From Phycomyces blakesleeanus NRRL 1555(-) (lineage: Eukaryota > Mucoromycota > Mucoromycetes > Mucorales > Phycomycetaceae): a DNA stretch of 64,000 bases. Both the position numbers and the translations under genes were made by a program. Location of the stretch: the NCBI RefSeq assembly GCF_001638985.1, contig NW_017265154.1, positions 868,001-932,000 on the forward strand, written 5' to 3'. Under the pieces are notes generated by a model that saw only the letters and a list, made by a program, of their open reading frames with translations, was not told where the DNA came from and made no database searches. Shown here piece after piece: positions 57,485 to 64,000 of this stretch (within the stretch, counting starts at the first letter, position 1; every line of letters starts with the position of its first letter).

Positions 57485-57985
57485 TTAAAGTGCCTTTCTG
57501 TTCTGCATATTGGGTATGTAATGAGAACGTACAGCAGATGCCATACCTACACTAGGTCCAGGAGTGTAAGAAGAAGCAGAAGAAGGTTCGAACGTTTGGG
57601 TTGTAGGAAAGACTGGTTCTTGTCCTTTGATACCCACGAATCGAAGAAGTGTTTTGAGTAATCCCTTCTTGTTCTGGGATGGTGCAAAATCACCTGCAGT
57701 AGGATCTTGTAATAAAAACAAAAATCCAAAAAAAGTAACATAAATAATTTTTGACATTTGAATATAGGTGTGTTATAAATGACACTTACCAGACATTGGA
57801 AGAGAATTGTCATTTGCACTTAGGCTGATAAAGTAAGTAAAAGGTATGAGCCAGACGCAGATACCAAAGAAAGCAGCAATGTCCATAAAAGGTCTATAGT
57901 GTTTAGTGAAGTATCTGAACCACACAAAATGATCCACAAATACAAGCACTAAAATAATAATAAAAAGTATACCAAAATTAATTAC

Positions 57986-58018
<33 letters not shown>

Positions 58019-58608
58019 TTACTAAATATAAGCAGAAGAAACAGAAATATGTGATGCCTTACCACAGCTGCTAAGAAAAGGTAAACTAGTCAGGTTGATA
58101 AAAGGAAATGTCTTGAGATTCATGCTGTAGACTCCATGACAAAACAATGAGAAAGCGATTTGGAGAAAAGGAAGACGATCGAATAGCAACAAGACATGAA
58201 CAGCAGCAACAGCCTATATATATAAGAGTATTAATTAATCTATAGTTATTATTCGCTGTTCGATCGATGTTATCATTTATTATTGATTTTACCACCGTCA
58301 TTGCCTTGATGACCTTTTTAGTATAGACAGTGTATTCTTCAACCTAATAATAATAAAATAATAATAATAGTAAGTTCAATGTTGGTTTTTACGATGTTAA
58401 ATAATTTTTCTTTTAAAGAAAAAGAAAGGCGGCTACCAATTCTGCCAGGTAATAAAGTCCACATGCTTATGGTTAAAATATAGAGAATGTTGTTATTCTG
58501 TCAGTTATTGGAATGTCACTTTTATGTCATCCAATTACCTAAGCTTAGAACAAAAAAGCAAAATGCCAAGGCTATTGCGCAATATCCCACTAGATGAAGA
58601 ATGGTCAT
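57485..58608 (-). CDS. SVP26: SVP26/TEX261 family ER-Golgi membrane protein
   Basis: A gene of about six exons. The first exon reads MTILHLVGYCAIALAFCFFV and continues ACGLYYLAELVEEYTVYTKK, the conserved Svp26/TEX261 opening (GLYYLAELVEE). Then come AVHVLLLFDRLPFLQIAFS, MNLKTFPFINLTSLPFLSSC, DHFVWFRYFTKHYRPFMDIA and FFGICVWLIPFTYFISLSAND, giving four membrane segments. The cytosolic tail is Pro/Ser/Thr-rich (SSASSYTPGPSVGM). The family acts as a COPII adaptor that packages membrane glycosyltransferases into ER-derived vesicles. The segment order matches the yeast protein; the tail is less conserved, as expected. Confidence 0.92.
57982..58018. repeat. (AAT)n microsatellite in SVP26 intron
   Basis: About twelve AAT units within an intron. 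Confidence 0.9.
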
Positions 58609-59643
58609 TAGCAAAAACTATAAACAAATAAAGAAATATAAAAGGTAGAAGGAAGAAGAAAGGATTGTGATGGGGGTCAGAGGGGAGGGAACAAGGTAGA
58701 AGAAAAAAGAAAGATAAAGTAAATTCTATACCTCTCTTTCATATATATTTTTTTTGTACGTGATGCCAAATTCGGCTTACAGTAAAACGAATATATAAAA
58801 TATACAGCAGCAATAATAGTGTCTAATCAACTTTGTTGTAAGGGAAGAATAGACAGTATTATTATTTATTCAAGGTGTAATACTCTATATACAGAGTATA
58901 GACTCTACTTCTTGCTTATTTTGTATGCTGTGTAGAAAAATATTTTATATACCGGTGTGTCGAGAATACGTATAGCTATACGTTTTGTCTATTAAACCAA
59001 AATTAATGAATGGATAGTATAGTGGCTTACAATAATTTTTAGTTCATTCCTTTAACTGACTACTTTATTGTACATTAACAAGTACATATAATACATATTC
59101 AAAATACAACACGTTCGCGTCAGTATATTAGTGTCAGATTTTTATATATATATTAAAAACATACACCTATAAACCCAAGAGAACCGTAAATTTTTCCATC
59201 TCCACCAAATATGTCTTCAGGGTCTCAAACTCACCAAATAAGCAATTGAGCCAACAAAAACAAAATAACTTGGCGAAACTATTACACGAGATTGTACTCC
59301 CACTATACACACACTATACACACACTATACCCTATATACACACCATATACACAATACAATACAATACAATATATATACGCGTTTTAAAGGGACAAAAAAA
59401 AGACAATATATATATATAAATATAATATATATATATAAAAAAGCTCTGGTCGCGTTTAAAGATTTTTCCTTTTTTTTTTCTTCCTATTATTTCTCAACTC
59501 ATTCTTATTCCCTATCAACAAAGCCAAAAAAAAAATAAGATCTTATATTTTTTGTTACTTGACAATTGAGATCAAATAATCGCAATTCATATAAAAACAC
59601 ACATACAAACATAACACAACCCTTTAATTAACAAGCAAGCAAA
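58609..59643. other. Divergent promoter region of SVP26 and H2A.Z
   Basis: About 1 kb, AT-rich, with CACACTATACAC-type repeats at about 59295-59345 and TATATA runs near 59406-59440 that may serve as a TATA box for the histone gene. No other gene is supported. Confidence 0.5.
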
Positions 59644-60065
59644 ATGGTAAGACTTTCTCTTCTCTTCTTTCATTCTTTCATTTACCTCGTAATGAAGCCC
59701 AATTACCCTTTTTTTTAATTAAAGAAAAAGTACAAGACTATAATAAATGTGAAATCTGTTCATGCTCTTAATGAGCTGTATCATCAATGTCCTTCTTTCA
59801 TCCTCCCCCTTCACATACACATGCATTTGAATGATTCGACATTATAGTTGATTAATAGATATAATATATACATATACATATACATATATACATGCAACTT
59901 AGGCAGACACCAACACCGACAGTTCGCTTAGAACAGAGAAGGATCGAGCACCCATCATGTCACAATCTGCCAGATCAGGACTTCAGGTAATTATACACAG
60001 ACAAACATATATATATAACTCATACAAATCAATAATAATTAAACAGATCAGCTAAAAATGAAATG

Positions 60066-60102
<37 letters not shown>

Positions 60103-60452
60103 CTATAAGATTATATTGATGTCTTTTTCTTTCTTTCTTTATGTAGTTTCCTGTAGGTCGTATCCATCGTTATCTTAAAGACAAGAGCAGAAACAACGCT
60201 CGTGTAGGTTCAAAGGCAGCCGTTTACACAGCAGCTATTTTAGAGTACTTGACAGCAGAAGTTTTGGAATTGGCTGGAAATGCAACAAAAGATCTCAAGG
60301 TCAAGCGTATCACACCCCGTCACTTACAGTTGGCCATTCGAGGCGACGAAGAACTCGACACACTCATCAAAGCAACTATCTCTGGCGGTGGTGTCCTTCC
60401 TCATATCCACAAATCTCTCATCGGCAATACGAAACCCGGAAAGAAGATGTAA
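59644..60452 (+). CDS. HTZ1: Histone H2A.Z variant with atypical N-tail
   Basis: Three exons (59644-59646, which is the ATG alone; 59903-59986; 60147-60452) give 130 residues. The histone fold is that of H2[42 protein letters not shown] and [20 protein letters not shown]. The C-terminal docking part with [12 protein letters not shown] is also H2A.Z rather than canonical H2A. The N-tail is unusual: after the initiator Met, [20 protein letters not shown] has only one Lys, where H2A.Z tails normally carry several acetylatable lysines and glycines. H2A.Z marks promoters and is handled by SWR1 and INO80 (ARP5 lies at 1618-4744). If an upstream exon was missed the tail could differ, but I see none. 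Confidence 0.9.
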
Positions 60453-61159
60453 AAAAAAAGACAAAAAACAAAAAAACATAATTATAAATATATAATATAT
60501 AATGTATATATATATATATATATATGTATGAGAGAGAGATAGAGTATGTATGTATGTATGTATGTATGTATGTGAATGTATCTATGCGTGTGAGTCTCCC
60601 TTCTTAAAAGTGTCAATACCCGGTTGTCAGGCTTGATAAAGGAACAAGATGTGTATGTGTGCATGTGTGTATGTAATTCAGTTAGCCTTTTACTCATAGA
60701 AGATGATGAAAATACAATAATAATAATAATCTTATTGTCAAAAAAAATACACACAATATACGCTATACTACATACAAACAAGAGAGCAAGAGAACACACA
60801 TTGCCTTGTTTGCAACCACAAATTGAATTAAATATTTCGCTCTTTATTATTACTATTACTGTTACTATTATATATATAAATCTGCATTTGAACAAAAATA
60901 TAAACCCCCATTGGAGGTTAATAATAAATAACAAGACATGGCGTGTAAAGAAGTGAGTTAATGCAAAGTCTATATATACATACATTATCTGTATTCATAC
61001 AGGTACCTGTCTGTCTGTGTGTGAAAGGCTTGGATAGTGGGATGAAAAGCAGTCGTTTTGGCTGCTTGATTTAAAGCAAAACGCTTCCCATCCATTATTT
61101 CAATATTACAAAAATTCAGCTCTCTTCTTTTCTTCTTTCTTTCTTTCTTACGACTAAAT
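60453..61159. other. Intergenic between H2A.Z and PARN
   Basis: About 700 bases. (TATG)n lies near 60547-60570. The rest is AT-rich with the PARN promoter at the end. No histone stem-loop-like element is obvious. Confidence 0.5.
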
Positions 61160-63938
61160 ATGGAAGTACTCAAACAGAACTTTGAAGAACTGTACCCAAT
61201 AGTTAAAGAGGCAATATTGGAGGCAGACTTCATTTCAATTGACACAGAATTCACTGGTACTTGAAATCACTAGACGAAGAAGAAGAAGAAGTCATAACTT
61301 TATTCCCTTCTTTTGCATTTATTAATTCTTAATGTAATGTAATGTACTACAATGCAATGTAATAAACCATAATATATTATAATACAATATAAAGGTTTAA
61401 CGCCTCCTGGTGTTAGTTTCCAGCAATTCGACAACATGCAACAACGCTACGAAAAGCTGGCTCAATGCATTCGCGAATACACTATTGTACAGTACGGCGT
61501 CTGTGCATTCAAAAAGACAGAAAACGGTTACACTGCCAAACCTTTCAACTTTTACGTTTTTGGCTGCGACACTAATGACCTTCAGGCCCGCCGTACCTTC
61601 TCATGCAGTGCAAGCAGTCTTTCATTCCTAAGGTCCAACAAGTTTGATTTCAATAAGCTTATCGATGGCGGAATACCCTTTTATAACTTTTCTGAAGAAG
61701 ACTCGGCTATTCAATCAGCATCAGGAACTACCTTTGCTCATCGAAACATTCATCAAGGAAGTATGTCATTTATTTTTTATACTTTACTTAATTCTTAACT
61801 ATTAAACTTTTTTTTTAATATATATATATATATATTATAGGAGAATCAACTCATCCAGGAAGTATTGCTTTTTTGGATACTTTAAGGTAAATAGATATCT
61901 AATAAACTAAATAATAATATTACCAAGAAATCATATACTTATATATATATATATATTTATAAAACATAGGCGTAATCTCGGAAAATGGCTGCAGAATAGT
62001 TCAAACAAGCCATTAGTTGTTAATGTCAACAAGCCTGTCCACAGAAAACTAGTATATCAGGAAATGGCTAAAGCGTATGTATTATCTAATCTAATAGTGG
62101 TAATTCAAACATATTCTTTTATATTTATTTTTATTTATTTTTATACATATACATATTAATTTTGGATTAATTGTACAGAGAATACAATTCTTTTCTTCAA
62201 GCCTCTCACAGAGACAGCAAAAATATGGAAATTTCAAGAATCACCGTAGAAGAACGACAGCGGCGACAGCGGGCTCTGGTGAGATACAGATATAGATATG
62301 CAGAATGGATTTGGAAACTTACATGTTTGTGTATTTGTGCTCATATTAGTCTCCTCTGTTAAACTTCCGTAATATCATTGAGCTTATAAAAGATGCTAAA
62401 TGTCCAGTTATTGCACACAATGCCGTCTTTGATTTGTTCCATACTGTAGATCAGTTTTGGAGATATCTTCCACAAGAAGTCAGTGATTTCAAGAAAACCT
62501 TGAACGACATGTGGGAAACGTAAGTGTGAATTGAACTTATATATCTACAAATGGGAGAGAAAGTGGTATTGCTGTAATATAATAAATATATTAAAGGCAT
62601 TTTGTGAAATAATATTTTAGAGTTGTCGACACAAAGTATATGGCCGAATTTCATCCAGATTTGAAAGTAAATAGTGACAGTAATAGTAACATACAATAAT
62701 ATATGTACTAAATTGCTACTGTCTTTCTTTTGTGCAGAAATGCTTCAACAGTTCTGTTCTAGCTTCTCTTTACAATACAGTAGAAGAAGAGATCAAGGAT
62801 GGTGGACCTACAGTCAGTAAGTGAATTCATATTTATATATTATCATTAAATTCATTTCATATTATTAATTTTTTTTTAAAAAAAAAGCTTTGGCCAAGGG
62901 TTATGGTGGTTACCATGAAGAAGGTGCAGCAACTTTGGCACACGAAGCCGGTTACGATGCATACATGACAGGTGTTATATACCTGGGATTTGTCTATTAC
63001 ATTCATGAACGAGAACGCGAGAGATTAGAAAGTGAAGATGACAAAACCAAGAACTCGAAAAAATCCAATAAGAAGATCAAAACAGATTCAAATGTCGATA
63101 AAAATCAGAAGAAATCAGGAAAAGATGAAACATTCATGGACAAATCACTCTTGCCATATTACAACAAACTATTCTTGATGCGGTCTGATCTTTTATACAT
63201 GGACCTCAAAGGAGTTGAAGAATACGGTAAGTATTCGTTGTGCCTAGGAAATGAACTATATGTATATATATCTACATATATGCATGCATGCATGTATTAA
63301 TCAATTTATTTAATTTATTAAAAATCAGAACCCATTGATCATCCCAATCGTTTCTACCTTAACAATGTTCCTAGCGAACTAACTTTTTCTGGAATTGAAC
63401 AAATTTACCCCGAAATACAACCTGCCCACGTTACCTGGACCCCAGACAATAATGCCTGGATCAACATTAAGCACGACAACAAGGTCGAACTTGTCAAACT
63501 CGGCCCACTTGGAGAGGATCGTATCCGGGACTTCTTGCCAGGTGGATCTCGTGAAGCAGAGGGAGTTGCATCTGGAATTACAAAGGAAGCAAGCAAGATT
63601 GAGATCCTGACCTTCAAACAGTGGATGGAGTTACAGAATCCCAAGAAAGAGGACGAAGATAAAAATCAAGCCTTTGATGAGTCCAACAATGCCACACGCG
63701 ATTTTGTTCCTACCGGAGGTTCCAGCTATGATGGTAAGTCAAGAAAGAAAGAGAAAGAGAGACATAAAGCGCTATTGTATTATAGGCATTAAATATATCG
63801 ATATGTATATTGACAATCTATTTCTTATTAGATCTAGATATTCCTATTCCTCCAAGCTTTGCATCTGCCAAGAAGCGTCCTCATGAAGATGGAAACGAAC
63901 CCAATGAAAATCACAATAAGAGACATCATCCCTATTAA
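61160..63938 (+). CDS. PARN: Poly(A)-specific ribonuclease PARN
   Basis: About ten exons. Start MEVLKQNFEELYPIVKEAIL; Asp28 and Glu30 in FISIDTEFTG are the first two metal-binding residues of the CAF1/DEDDh nuclease, at the positions known in animal PARN. A later CPVIAHNAVFDLFHTVDQFW supplies Asp, and TLAHEAGYDAYMTGVIYL the His and last Asp. An R3H-like insert sits in the nuclease (NLGKWLQNSSNKPLVVNVNK and RKLVYQEM), and a RRM-like module follows (PNRFYLNNVPSELTFSGIEQ). A Lys/Ser-rich linker and a disordered tail complete it. The enzyme removes poly(A) tails from mRNAs and trims snoRNA, scaRNA and other ncRNA 3' ends. It stops at TAA 63936-63938. Yeasts such as S. cerevisiae lack PARN. Confidence 0.95.
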
Positions 63939-64000
63939 AGAAAATAAGATTGAAAACCAAATAACAAAATAATGCAAAAAATAAAAAAAAAGCAGTAACT

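Noticed and set aside
1..64000. Search by eye for CRISPR arrays, rRNA and telomere repeats
   Set aside because: Only microsatellites and the listed tandem units are present; no spaced direct repeats, no rRNA signature and no TTAGGG arrays were seen.

Overview
This window is AT-rich, intron-dense nuclear DNA from a filamentous fungus. Introns are short, with GT..AG ends and CTAAC/CTAAT-like branch sites. Intergenic DNA is long and full of A+T and simple repeats. Protein similarities, the loose gene spacing and an intact Tc1/mariner element suggest an early-diverging lineage, most likely Mucoromycota (Phycomyces/Mucor-like). That placement is inference; no rRNA or barcode locus is present.

Layout: 37-357 is the 3' end of a tRNA dihydrouridine synthase (DUS4). 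The minus strand from 424 to 12132 carries a 260-residue helical/TPR-like protein, actin-related protein ARP5 (INO80 complex), a DEDDy 3'-5' exonuclease, an Ariadne RBR ubiquitin ligase and a peroxisomal SCP2 protein ending in SKL. From 13461 to 17293 is a tandem pair of intronless multi-pass membrane proteins of unknown function. At 18756-21388 is a peroxisomal acyl-CoA oxidase, also ending in SKL. Then come a mitochondrial stomatin-like protein (24725-26459, +) and a Prm10/ThrE-family transporter (27019-29514, -). From about 29.5 to 37.1 kb the sequence is gene-poor, with only weak small-gene candidates.

From 37 kb: a kinesin-4-like protein whose motor domain has lost its nucleotide-binding motifs (37164-41937), an MFS drug:H+ antiporter (43579-46558), a 33-residue two-exon metallothionein (47228-47426, -), mitochondrial ribosomal protein uS7m, a complete Tc1/mariner transposon (50165-51507), IMPACT/Yih1, mitochondrial ribosomal protein mL60, RRP1, SVP26/TEX261, histone H2A.Z with an unusual N-tail, and PARN.

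Most genes are unlinked housekeeping functions: chromatin (ARP5 of INO80 and H2A.Z act on the same nucleosome pathway), RNA processing (DUS4, RRP1, PARN), mitochondria (STOML2, uS7m, mL60), peroxisomal lipid metabolism (SCP2, acyl-CoA oxidase) and the secretory pathway (SVP26). I see no biosynthetic cluster, CRISPR array or complete tRNA. The best second-look items are the pseudo-motor kinesin, the metallothionein, the tandem membrane-protein pair with a shared promoter block, the intact transposon, and the H2A.Z tail. All splice models were read by eye from the sequence.
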